From an uncultured Roseobacter sp. (GTDB taxonomy: Bacteria > Pseudomonadota > Alphaproteobacteria > Rhodobacterales > Rhodobacteraceae), in NCBI RefSeq assembly GCF_947491795.1, contig NZ_CANLKW010000003.1, positions 124,001 through 188,000 of the forward strand: DNA of 64,000 bases, given 5' to 3'. The notes under the pieces were generated by a model, which was not told the origin of the DNA, ran no database searches, and worked only from the letters and a program-made list of their open reading frames with translations. Shown here one piece after another: positions 18,128 to 26,266 of the stretch. A program made the translations under genes and the position numbers. The first letter of the stretch is position 1, and each line of letters starts with the position of its first letter.

Positions 18128-19941
18128 AACGATTGTCCTATGCCAATATAAATCTGAAAGGATGAGGCATCATCGTTGCCGGACGTTGCCGTGGCCAGAT
18201 CCACACGGATCGGCCCGATCCCGGTGTCATAGCGCAGACCCACCCCTGCGCCGGATTGCCATTCGCCTGATCCATCAGGAAAGGATTCCTCGCCGATGTA
18301 GCCCGCGTCGATGAAACCCACATACCCCAGGCTGCCGGACGTACGGAAACGCATCTCTGCACTTAACCCCAGAAAAGACCGGCCGCCGACTTCGCGCCCA
18401 CCGCCCAGATCCACACCCAGCGACTGGAAATCATGACCCCGCACCGTGCCACCGCCGCCGGAGTAAAACAGGAAATCAGCCGGTGCCACGTTAAGCGCCG
18501 GTCCGGCCACCGAGCCAAACTGCAACCGCAACGCCAGGGTGGTCGGGTTCGTCTCTCCAAAGGTGCGGTACCCGCGCAGATCGGCGGTGGTCAGCACGCC
18601 ATTGTCCGCGCCGCTGAGCGCAACAAAGGGTGAGACTTCGACATCGGCATAATATCCCCGGCGCGCATCCAGCGGCCGGTCGCGATAGTCAAAAGTGGCA
18701 CCTGCAGGGACCAGCAAAAGCGTATAATCGGCTTCACCAAAGTCGTCGCGCGTCTGCGCACGACGCAGCCCAAGTCCGAGCCGGTAGCTGCGCTGGTCAG
18801 ATGCAATACGTTCAATCCCAGCCTCCACCGTCACCTGGCGCGAGAAGAAACTGACCTGATCCAATTGTTCGATTTCGGTCAGTGCATAAAAGCCTGTGTC
18901 CTCGTTAAAGGTTGCCGGACGATCAAAACGTGTCTCGAGACGGTAATCCGTGCCGCCGGTCTCCCCACCGATGCCCTTGATCTCTCCCTCAAAGCGCAGC
19001 CGCTCGGCACCGCCCAGCAGGTTGCGGTGCATCCAGAACGCACTGAGGGTCAGCCCCTCCAGCGTCGCCAGTTCGGCACCGAAACCAAACCGCCGTGGTT
19101 TTGCATCAGCCACTTTTACCGTCACGGGCAGGGCATCCCCAACCACCGGTCCATCGGCCTCGACCATCGCCACAGAGCTGAAAGCGCCGGTACGGCGCAG
19201 CCGGTCACCCGATGCGCGCAGTTCGTCAGGCGAGAATACCTCCCCCTCGGGCAGGCCTGCGATTTCAAGGATTCGCTTTGTGCGAACGGTGCTCTCCCCT
19301 TCAACCGACAGAGGGCCAAAACGGAAACGCGGTCCAGGGGCCAGAACCAGGTCTGCGTTGATCTCCTGTTGCGCGTGGCGTGCGGTCAGCGACTGGCTGG
19401 CCAGTTCCGCGCGGGCATGACCTGCGTCGCGCCAGCCATCGATCCCCGCGCTGGCCGTGTTTTTGAGCAATCCCAGCCCGGCGGTCTGGCCAGTGGCGAA
19501 ACCCTCAGGCAGGTCTGTTCCCGGTGCAAGCGGCGCGATGGAGGCCCGGCCAAACCGGAAAACACGCCCGGGCCGGATCGTCACAACGGCCTGTCTGACA
19601 GACGAAGGCGGATTTACAGGGGGGATGGATGTCGCCTCGCGCCCATCCAGTTTGATCTCTATGACTGCGCCGAAATAGCCCGCATCGTAAAGCACCGCCA
19701 GAAGTCTCTGATAATCGGCCTGAGCAGTGGAGACGATTTCCTGTGGTGAAACAGCCTCTTCTGACGCGGCCTGCTCGACCAGGAGCGAGCCCCCCTCCAG
19801 CTGAACGCGCAGCGCTTCATCAAGCTCACCACGTATCTGAACATCAAATGCGGCTGCGGGCAGTGCCAACAGGCAGGAAAACAATACAGTTACGCAAACA
19901 GGGTACAGCGGTACCCACCTGGCCAAAGCCGAAAATCGCAT
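18124..19941 (-). CDS. tamA: Translocation and assembly module outer-membrane protein TamA (Omp85 family)
   Basis: A 605-residue BamA-type protein. The ATG at 19939-19941 opens a signal peptide (MRFSALARWVPLYPVC... ALPAAAFD). POTRA-like domains fill roughly residues 30-260, and a 16-strand barrel follows from about 290. The Omp85 barrel motif VRGHDF is present, and the protein ends on an aromatic (IYIGIGQSF), as barrel proteins do. It works with TamB in outer-membrane assembly. An upstream hairpin separates it from the alpha-glucosidase gene. Confidence 0.93.
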   Translation of the reverse strand: MRFSALARWVPLYPVCVTVLFSCLLALPAAAFDVQIRGELDEALRVQLEGGSLLVEQAASEEAVSPQEIVSTAQADYQRLLAVLYDAGYFGAVIEIKLDGREATSIPPVNPPSSVRQAVVTIRPGRVFRFGRASIAPLAPGTDLPEGFATGQTAGLGLLKNTASAGIDGWRDAGHARAELASQSLTARHAQQEINADLVLAPGPRFRFGPLSVEGESTVRTKRILEIAGLPEGEVFSPDELRASGDRLRRTGAFSSVAMVEADGPVVGDALPVTVKVADAKPRRFGFGAELATLEGLTLSAFWMHRNLLGGAERLRFEGEIKGIGGETGGTDYRLETRFDRPATFNEDTGFYALTEIEQLDQVSFFSRQVTVEAGIERIASDQRSYRLGLGLRRAQTRDDFGEADYTLLLVPAGATFDYRDRPLDARRGYYADVEVSPFVALSGADNGVLTTADLRGYRTFGETNPTTLALRLQFGSVAGPALNVAPADFLFYSGGGGTVRGHDFQSLGVDLGGGREVGGRSFLGLSAEMRFRTSGSLGYVGFIDAGYIGEESFPDGSGEWQSGAGVGLRYDTGIGPIRVDLATATSGNDDASSFQIYIGIGQSF

Positions 19942-19967
19942 AGTCTGCCCCCCAGGGCCTGCTCGTG

Positions 19968-19992
19968 AAAAGCACGACGGGCAGCGTCGTGC
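19968..19992 (-). terminator. Terminator after the GH13 alpha-glucosidase
   Basis: An 8-base perfect stem (GCACGACG at 19972-19979, CGTCGTGC at 19985-19992) is followed on the minus strand by TTTT. It lies between the glucosidase stop and the tamA start. Confidence 0.75.
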
Positions 19993-20073
19993 CGGAACTC
20001 GTAGTCCTGTGTAACGGGTTCCGCCACCGGACTGCAATCAGTCTGCTTGGGAAATTTGACGCACCCGCGCCGG

Positions 20074-21714
20074 TCAGCCGGTGCGGCGTGCGATGCACAC
20101 CTGCCAGGGGCCGAGGTGCAGGCGGTTTTCCGCACCGGGACTGCAACCGCCCAGTTCCTGGGCGATGGTTTCCCATTCGCCAGGCGGCAGCGCATGCATG
20201 GACGGGGTGTCCGACATGTTAAAGGCACAGAACAGTGTTTCATCATCAGCAGAGCGGGTGAAATGCAGGACATCACCATAGGCAAAAACGCCGTCATGTG
20301 TCCCATGCCGCAGCGCCGGGTGTTCTTTGCGGAAGGCCAGCGCGTGGCGGTAATGCTGCAACAGCGATCCGGGCGCTTTCTCCTGAATATCGACGGCGTG
20401 TTCCAGGTGGCTGTGCGAAACCGGTAACCAAGGAACAGACGGTGTGAACCCCGCATTCAGTGCGTCGGCGGTCCAGGCCATGGGTGTCCGGCACCCGTCA
20501 CGGCCTTTGAATTCCGGCCAGAATTCAATGCCATAAGGGTCCTGTATGTCTTCGAATGGCACCTCTGCCTCGGGCAATCCCAGCTCTTCTCCCTGATAAA
20601 GGCAGGCGGCACCGGGAAGGCACAGCAGAAGCGTCGCATGCAGCCGCAGCGCCGCCGGTGTCAGGTCCCAGCGGGACCCGTGGCGCATCACATCGTGGTT
20701 CGAAAACGCCCAAGCCGCCCCGCCATTTCCCGCAACACGCCCCAGCTCATCAAAGACCTGCGCGACCCTGGAGGCCGTCAGCTTTTCGCCTGCCAGAAAC
20801 TCAAAGGCATAGCACATGTGCAGCGCGTCATTGCCGGACGTGTACTGCCCCAGCAGGTCCAGCCCATGCAGCGCGTCGCCGATTTCGCCCAGAGACGTGA
20901 TTGCGTTGTATTCATCCAGCAGCGCGCGAAACCGGGCAAGAAACTCGAGGTTTTCAGGACGGTTCTTGGAAAACACATGGTCCTGGTGGTTATACGGGTT
21001 GACCGATGGGGTCAGCACCGCCGAACGCTCTTCTTTTGGCAGCGCAGGATTGTCGCGCAGATCCCGGTCCGCATAGTAGAAATTCACTGTATCCAGACGG
21101 AAACCGTCTACCCCGCGGTCCAGCCAGAACCGCGTCACACCCAGCAATGCGTTCTGTACATCCTCGCTGTGGAAGTTCAGATCGGGCTGCGACGTCAGGA
21201 AATTGTGCAGATAGTATTGTTCGCGCTGTGCATTCCACTGCCACGCGGGACCACCAAAGATAGACAACCAGTTGTTTGGCGCAGTGCCATCGGGTTTCGG
21301 ATCTGCCCAGACGTACCAGTCGCTGCGCGGGCCTTCGCGGCTGGCCCGGCTTTCGATGAACCATGGGTGCTGATCAGAGGTATGAGACAGCACAAGATCG
21401 ATCATAACGCGCAGACCATGATGGTGTGCGGCCTCAACCAAGGCATCAAAATCGGCCAGTGTGCCGAACATCGGATCGACATCACAGTAGTCGGTCACAT
21501 CATAGCCAAAGTCTTTCATCGGCGAGGTGAAGAAAGGAGAAATCCAGATCGCATCCACACCCAGCGAGGCAATATAACCCATCCGGTCTACGATCCCGCC
21601 CAGATCGCCGATACCATCGTCGTTGCTGTCCTGAAAACTGCGCGGATAGATCTGGTAAATTGTGCAGCCTTTCCACCAGTCGGGGTCTGTCTGCAATTGT
21701 GTTTGCTGAACCAT
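20074..21714 (-). CDS. GH13 alpha-glucosidase
   Basis: A 546-residue family 13 glycoside hydrolase of the oligo-1,6-glucosidase / alpha-glucosidase type. It opens DPDWWKGCTIYQIYPRSFQDS and has the conserved (beta/alpha)8 regions. The nucleophile is Asp208 (GFRLDTVNF), the acid/base is Glu277 (LGEIGD) and the transition-state stabiliser is Asp341 (FSNHDV). There is no signal peptide, so it acts in the cytoplasm on imported alpha-glucosides. It is a clear paralogue of the agl-operon enzyme at 35256-36923, but lies outside that operon as a single gene with its own terminator. I saw no LacI-type palindrome in its upstream spacer. Confidence 0.93.
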   Translation of the reverse strand: MVQQTQLQTDPDWWKGCTIYQIYPRSFQDSNDDGIGDLGGIVDRMGYIASLGVDAIWISPFFTSPMKDFGYDVTDYCDVDPMFGTLADFDALVEAAHHHGLRVMIDLVLSHTSDQHPWFIESRASREGPRSDWYVWADPKPDGTAPNNWLSIFGGPAWQWNAQREQYYLHNFLTSQPDLNFHSEDVQNALLGVTRFWLDRGVDGFRLDTVNFYYADRDLRDNPALPKEERSAVLTPSVNPYNHQDHVFSKNRPENLEFLARFRALLDEYNAITSLGEIGDALHGLDLLGQYTSGNDALHMCYAFEFLAGEKLTASRVAQVFDELGRVAGNGGAAWAFSNHDVMRHGSRWDLTPAALRLHATLLLCLPGAACLYQGEELGLPEAEVPFEDIQDPYGIEFWPEFKGRDGCRTPMAWTADALNAGFTPSVPWLPVSHSHLEHAVDIQEKAPGSLLQHYRHALAFRKEHPALRHGTHDGVFAYGDVLHFTRSADDETLFCAFNMSDTPSMHALPPGEWETIAQELGGCSPGAENRLHLGPWQVCIARRTG

Positions 21715-21813
21715 CTTTTCCTCAGGTCGCTGTGTGCCCGGTCAGGGCCACAGGTAACCACCATCCGACAGGAATAAAACCCTGCAGCACGGGCCGGCCG
21801 GTCAAAATCAGGT

Positions 21814-21840
21814 AAAAAAGCGTGCTGCTGCACAGTGGCG
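21814..21840 (-). terminator. Terminator-like hairpin and T-run after the secreted RTX protein gene
   Basis: A short GTGC/GCAC hairpin (21822-21833) is followed on the minus strand by six T residues (complement of AAAAAA at 21814-21819), just beyond the stop at 21858. The stem is short, so confidence is moderate. Confidence 0.55.
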
Positions 21841-21857
21841 CTGCACTCAGGGCTGCG

Positions 21858-24800
21858 TCAGACAGTGGCCCCGTCTGACGCGACACCGACATCTATTCCG
21901 ACGGCCAGCGTCGCCAGGATTTCACCACCCGAATCGACGTATTCATAGATCGTGAACTGCTCGCCGCTGCCGTCCGTCACAGTGCCCAGCCCGGCATCCC
22001 ACAGGCTCTCGCCTGCGCCCGTGGTCACGTTCAGAGTATCGCCGGTTTCACCATAGATCGTGACACTTTCCGGCAAAGCCGCGCCAAGCAGTGCCTCCAG
22101 ATCCGTGTCGGGCGTATCGGACAATGACACGATGTCTGCAAGATCCAGTTCAAGCGCGTCCGCGCGCCCGTTGTCCATGTCAATTGCCTCAATCCCCGAC
22201 AGGTCAGTTGCCGCCAGCAGTGCCGTGATGTCAGCAACATCCGCCGCAAAAACGTCGCGCCCAACGCCCCCGCGGACCACGTCAGTGCCAACCGGCATTT
22301 CGCTCGCTGTGATCCGGTCGTCACCATCACCCGCCAGAACGGTGTCGTCCCCGGCACCGGCGTTGATGATGTCATCCCCATCATAGGCAAGAATGACATC
22401 ATCACCGGCCCCGCCGTTGATCGTATCGTCCGCGTCGCTGCCAAAGAGCAGATCCGCATCGTTCAGACCCGTGATGACCTGTGCGCCGTCCGCACGTCCA
22501 AGCGCATCGAGCGAAGTCAGTTCCAGCTCAGCTGTGCTTTTGTCGCCATCCGTGTCAAAGCGCGCCGTAATCGTCAGACGGTTATCATTGCCCAGAAGAT
22601 CAGCGATATTTTCAATTGAGGCCAGCGGGAGTTCATAGTCGATGCCCTCCAGCCGGAGCCCCGCAATCGTCTCGTCAGCGATTTCGCCACGATCAACCCC
22701 GTCTGCTTCGAGCACGACAGAAAGATCGATCAGCTCAGGTGCAAAAAGAGGCGTCTCCTGAAAGGCCGCCGCCAGATCCGAAGGGGACGCAAGCAAACTG
22801 GCGTCCGGGTCCACATCCCTCAGCTGAACCAAATCCGCGTTGCCAAAACCAAATGCGCTTATGAAAACCGGGTCCCGCCCGTCGGCAGGGTTGGTCAGAT
22901 CCGCAAGAGACGTCTCCCAGCCTCCGCTGGATGGTTTGCCATCGGTTACAAAGATCATGTAGTTCGTCTGGCTGGCCGGCTCTTCCAGCAGAAACTCGCC
23001 CGCCTCACTGAATGCCTCCTGCCAGTTTGTCCCCGTCCCCAGGTAGGGCAGGCCTAGGATCACAGAGGACAGGTCGTCGCTTTGCAGATCGACCTTTGCG
23101 GAAGACGAAGCGAATGATGCGAATGTCACAAAGCGCAGGTCCACCTGTGTGGACGAGCCCGCAAACTGATCCGCAAGTATCTGCATCGCATCATCCACAG
23201 ACTGCAGCAGACTGGCCCAGAGGTCTGTCGAAATACTGCCCGAACTGTCCATAACAACCGCGAGGTTCACCCGTGTTGTCGGCGCGTCGTTTTCTACGTC
23301 AAAGACGACCGCACCGGCGGCGGTATCCGCAGTTGCATGGCGAGACACGCCGATCGTCACACTCTGATCGCCATCCGTAACATCGGCGTTTTCAACCTCG
23401 ATCTCGACAATACCGGTGGTCTGGCCACCATCACCATCCGCAACCGTATAGGTAAAGCGGTCGACACCCATAAAGCCCGGATCAGGAATATACGTGAACG
23501 TCCCGTCAGAACCGATTGATACACTTCCATTTTCCGGAGCATCACCGCCCGCTGCAAAAGTCAGCGGACCGGTGCCGTCAATGTCGAGGGCTGTCAGCGT
23601 ATCCGCAACGGCGATACCATCTGTCGTCTCAAAAATACTGGTCCGGCTGACGATCGGCGCGTCGTTTGTGCCGGTCACGGTCACCGTCACCGTTTCGTCG
23701 TCAAAAGCGCCAAACTCATCTGTCACGCGCACGGTCAGCGTTTCTGCAGCCGTTTCGCCTGCTTCCAGCGGGTCAGCTGCAGCGTTGTCGATGGTGTAGG
23801 TCCAAACCCCACTCGCTGTTACCGAGAAAACGCCATAAACTGCGGAGGATGCCGCAATCGTCCATGTCAGCACAGAAATGTCATCTGCATCCGTGGCCGC
23901 GAGAGTTCCCGAGATGCTGGTATCCTCGACGGCCTCGTCGATGTCTCCGCTCAGATCGCTGTCACCCGCGCTTGCTACAGGCGCGTTGTTAATACCGGTC
24001 AGCGTGATCGACACCTGCTGGTCCGTCGACGCAGCCGCAGCATCCGTAACGGTCGCTGTAAAGGTTACGACTTCGGTTTCGCCCTGAGAGATACGGCGCG
24101 CACCGTCCGGGTCCAGGGTAAAGGTCCAGGTGCCACCAGGATCGACACTGAACGCGCCGAACTCGCTGGTTCCGGTACCCGACCAGGTTTGCGTGTCGCC
24201 CGGGTCGATGTCACCGGCAACGAGATCGCCACTGACCGTTTCCACGGTCGGACCAACCGTAAGAGACCCGGTCAGATCAGACGATCCGGGGATGACAAAC
24301 GGCGCGTCGTTTGTCTGGGTCACAGTAAGCGTAACCACGCCATCAGATGTCAGACCGTCGGGGTCCGTGACGCGGAAACCGAAACTGTCAGTGCCAGCAA
24401 AATCGGTATCCGGCGTGTAGGAATAGGTACCGTTGTCCTGCAGCACCAGTTCACCGTTGGCAGGTGCACTCAGGACAGAAAACGCGAGGACGTCGCCGTC
24501 GATATCGGTCGCAGGTGCGGTTCCGATCAGAATACCATCTTCCGGGACACTGGCAGCACCGGCGGTCGCCACCGGTGCGTCGTTTACCGGCAGAACTTCG
24601 ACAAACACAATACCCTGCGCGGTATCACCTTCTTCGTCCACCACAGTAAAGCTGAAGCTGTCCGTCCCGTTGAAATCGGGGGCCGGCTCAAAACTGAACG
24701 ATCCATCCGGATTAAAGGAGACGGTTCCTGCGCCGGGCGGTGCGGACAGCGAATAGATCAGCGTGCCTGTCCCGCCAACGACATCGACCTGTCCGGAGAT

Positions 24801-25988
24801 CGCGCTGGCGCCGGATGCATCCTCAGGGCCTGACACGGTGAAAATCTGTGGTTCGTCGCTGAGGTCGGGTTGCAGTTCGCCATCATCAAACGGCACAAAA
24901 TCATCCGTGTCGTCGGCATCGACATCCGGCACTGTTTCGATGGTGGTTGGTTCGTCTATGGAGTCGACCTGGAGGCTGTTGTCACCTGTAAGTCCGCTGC
25001 CCGACGGCAAAGGAGAAACATCCGGATCGCTGAGCGTCACAAATGTGTCACCGCTGTCAACGCGCGCAACAGCGGAACGGAAAGCAGCGAAGGCCTCCGC
25101 GATCAGAAGATTGTCATCCGCATCATCCTGAAGGGTGCGCAGAACTTCACGTGTTTCTCCACCGGCAGACGAGACCAGCCATTTGGTGTCCGTGTCAGTA
25201 ATATTGGCGACGAGGTTGCCATCAGCGTCCCGCAACTCAACAATGCCAACACTGCCATCCGGGTCGCGGGTCAGGGTGACCGCACTGGTCACAACACCGC
25301 CTGTGGCAGTGACCTGCACCAGAACGGTCGTACCGCGGATACCCATAGTGGACGACGGGGTGCTGACTTCCATATCTCCGGTTTTGGCGACCTGCCCGGC
25401 GATGAAAACAAAGCTGCCCTGCAGCAGGCTGAACCCCCCGGCATTCTCCGTCGACTCCGGATCATAGATAAGTTCGTCGATCACCATCCGCGAGGCCGAC
25501 GCCAGCGTGAAAATTGTTCCGTCGACAAAAGTAACAGAAACCGCTGCGCCGTCAGCCGTCTGGATCACATCCTGCTCATAGATCCGCGATCCGACCTGCA
25601 GCACCTCAACCGTGCCATCTGTCCGCTGTACCGTGGCCTCGCCGTTCACGGTCTCGACCTGACCGATCGGGTTACCGCCCGGGGCAACAGCACCGGTCTG
25701 CGCATACTGACCCGGCGCCAGTGGTCCGGCCAGAAGCGCAATCGTTTCGCCCTTGAGAACAGCGCCGTTCGGATCATAAATGTCGAACGGATTTTGGCTC
25801 AGGAAATAGCCTGGAATGAAAACATCCGGCATACCATCGTGTGAAATAAAAAGATCGGATCCGGACCGCGTGAACGTCCCGGCAAACAGCTGGTCGCTGT
25901 TTTCAACGGTCAACCGGCCGTCACTGCCCGCAATGAGTGCAACAACAGCTTCAGAAGGCTGACGGATCCCTGTGATCTGCAAAGACAC
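21858..25988 (-). CDS. Large type I-secreted protein: FecR-like, Ig/cadherin-like repeats, vWA, RTX repeats
   Basis: A 1376-residue, strongly acidic, Cys-poor protein starting at GTG. An N-terminal module precedes a FecR-like domain (about 110-290: GQVETVNGEATVQRTDGT, FVDGTIFTLASASRMV, VSTPSSTMGIRGTTV). About 385-880 holds tandem Ig/cadherin-like (VCBS-type) repeats with NDAPV linkers. A von Willebrand A domain (about 920-1110) has an intact MIDAS (DSSGS, a Thr in GTGTNW, and VTDG). Next come RTX repeats (GGAGDDVI, GAGDDTVLAGDGDD, about 1190-1240), then an acidic C-terminal tail typical of type I secretion signals. No Sec signal is present. It is probably a surface adhesin or sensor exported by the HlyD/ABC/TolC system downstream. 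A CHASE2 cyclase is divergent from it. Confidence 0.85.
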   Translation of the reverse strand: MSLQITGIRQPSEAVVALIAGSDGRLTVENSDQLFAGTFTRSGSDLFISHDGMPDVFIPGYFLSQNPFDIYDPNGAVLKGETIALLAGPLAPGQYAQTGAVAPGGNPIGQVETVNGEATVQRTDGTVEVLQVGSRIYEQDVIQTADGAAVSVTFVDGTIFTLASASRMVIDELIYDPESTENAGGFSLLQGSFVFIAGQVAKTGDMEVSTPSSTMGIRGTTVLVQVTATGGVVTSAVTLTRDPDGSVGIVELRDADGNLVANITDTDTKWLVSSAGGETREVLRTLQDDADDNLLIAEAFAAFRSAVARVDSGDTFVTLSDPDVSPLPSGSGLTGDNSLQVDSIDEPTTIETVPDVDADDTDDFVPFDDGELQPDLSDEPQIFTVSGPEDASGASAISGQVDVVGGTGTLIYSLSAPPGAGTVSFNPDGSFSFEPAPDFNGTDSFSFTVVDEEGDTAQGIVFVEVLPVNDAPVATAGAASVPEDGILIGTAPATDIDGDVLAFSVLSAPANGELVLQDNGTYSYTPDTDFAGTDSFGFRVTDPDGLTSDGVVTLTVTQTNDAPFVIPGSSDLTGSLTVGPTVETVSGDLVAGDIDPGDTQTWSGTGTSEFGAFSVDPGGTWTFTLDPDGARRISQGETEVVTFTATVTDAAAASTDQQVSITLTGINNAPVASAGDSDLSGDIDEAVEDTSISGTLAATDADDISVLTWTIAASSAVYGVFSVTASGVWTYTIDNAAADPLEAGETAAETLTVRVTDEFGAFDDETVTVTVTGTNDAPIVSRTSIFETTDGIAVADTLTALDIDGTGPLTFAAGGDAPENGSVSIGSDGTFTYIPDPGFMGVDRFTYTVADGDGGQTTGIVEIEVENADVTDGDQSVTIGVSRHATADTAAGAVVFDVENDAPTTRVNLAVVMDSSGSISTDLWASLLQSVDDAMQILADQFAGSSTQVDLRFVTFASFASSSAKVDLQSDDLSSVILGLPYLGTGTNWQEAFSEAGEFLLEEPASQTNYMIFVTDGKPSSGGWETSLADLTNPADGRDPVFISAFGFGNADLVQLRDVDPDASLLASPSDLAAAFQETPLFAPELIDLSVVLEADGVDRGEIADETIAGLRLEGIDYELPLASIENIADLLGNDNRLTITARFDTDGDKSTAELELTSLDALGRADGAQVITGLNDADLLFGSDADDTINGGAGDDVILAYDGDDIINAGAGDDTVLAGDGDDRITASEMPVGTDVVRGGVGRDVFAADVADITALLAATDLSGIEAIDMDNGRADALELDLADIVSLSDTPDTDLEALLGAALPESVTIYGETGDTLNVTTGAGESLWDAGLGTVTDGSGEQFTIYEYVDSGGEILATLAVGIDVGVASDGATV

Positions 25989-26266
25989 TTCAGTATTCCC
26001 AGTACAAACAACTTAATCAGTTTTTTAACAATTACCGCGCGGCCCGTATGTGAACCACGACACATTCCCCTGACAATTGCCCAAATGCTGCCACAATTCA
26101 GCGCAAGAGCAACTTTTTAGCTCGATTATTAACACTTTAGAAACAATTAGACGAATCCCACAGGGTTGATCCGCTCAGCTTTTTGGTCACAAATGGTCCT
26201 CAGGAATTCAAAAGTCGGCCTTGATGCTGATATTGTTCACAAATTAACCGTCAGGCCTGCGCCCCT

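Noticed and set aside
16367..18314. Two long plus-strand open frames opposite tamB
   Set aside because: Shadows of tamB. The compositions are Ser/Arg/Pro-rich, and tamB has clear family features.
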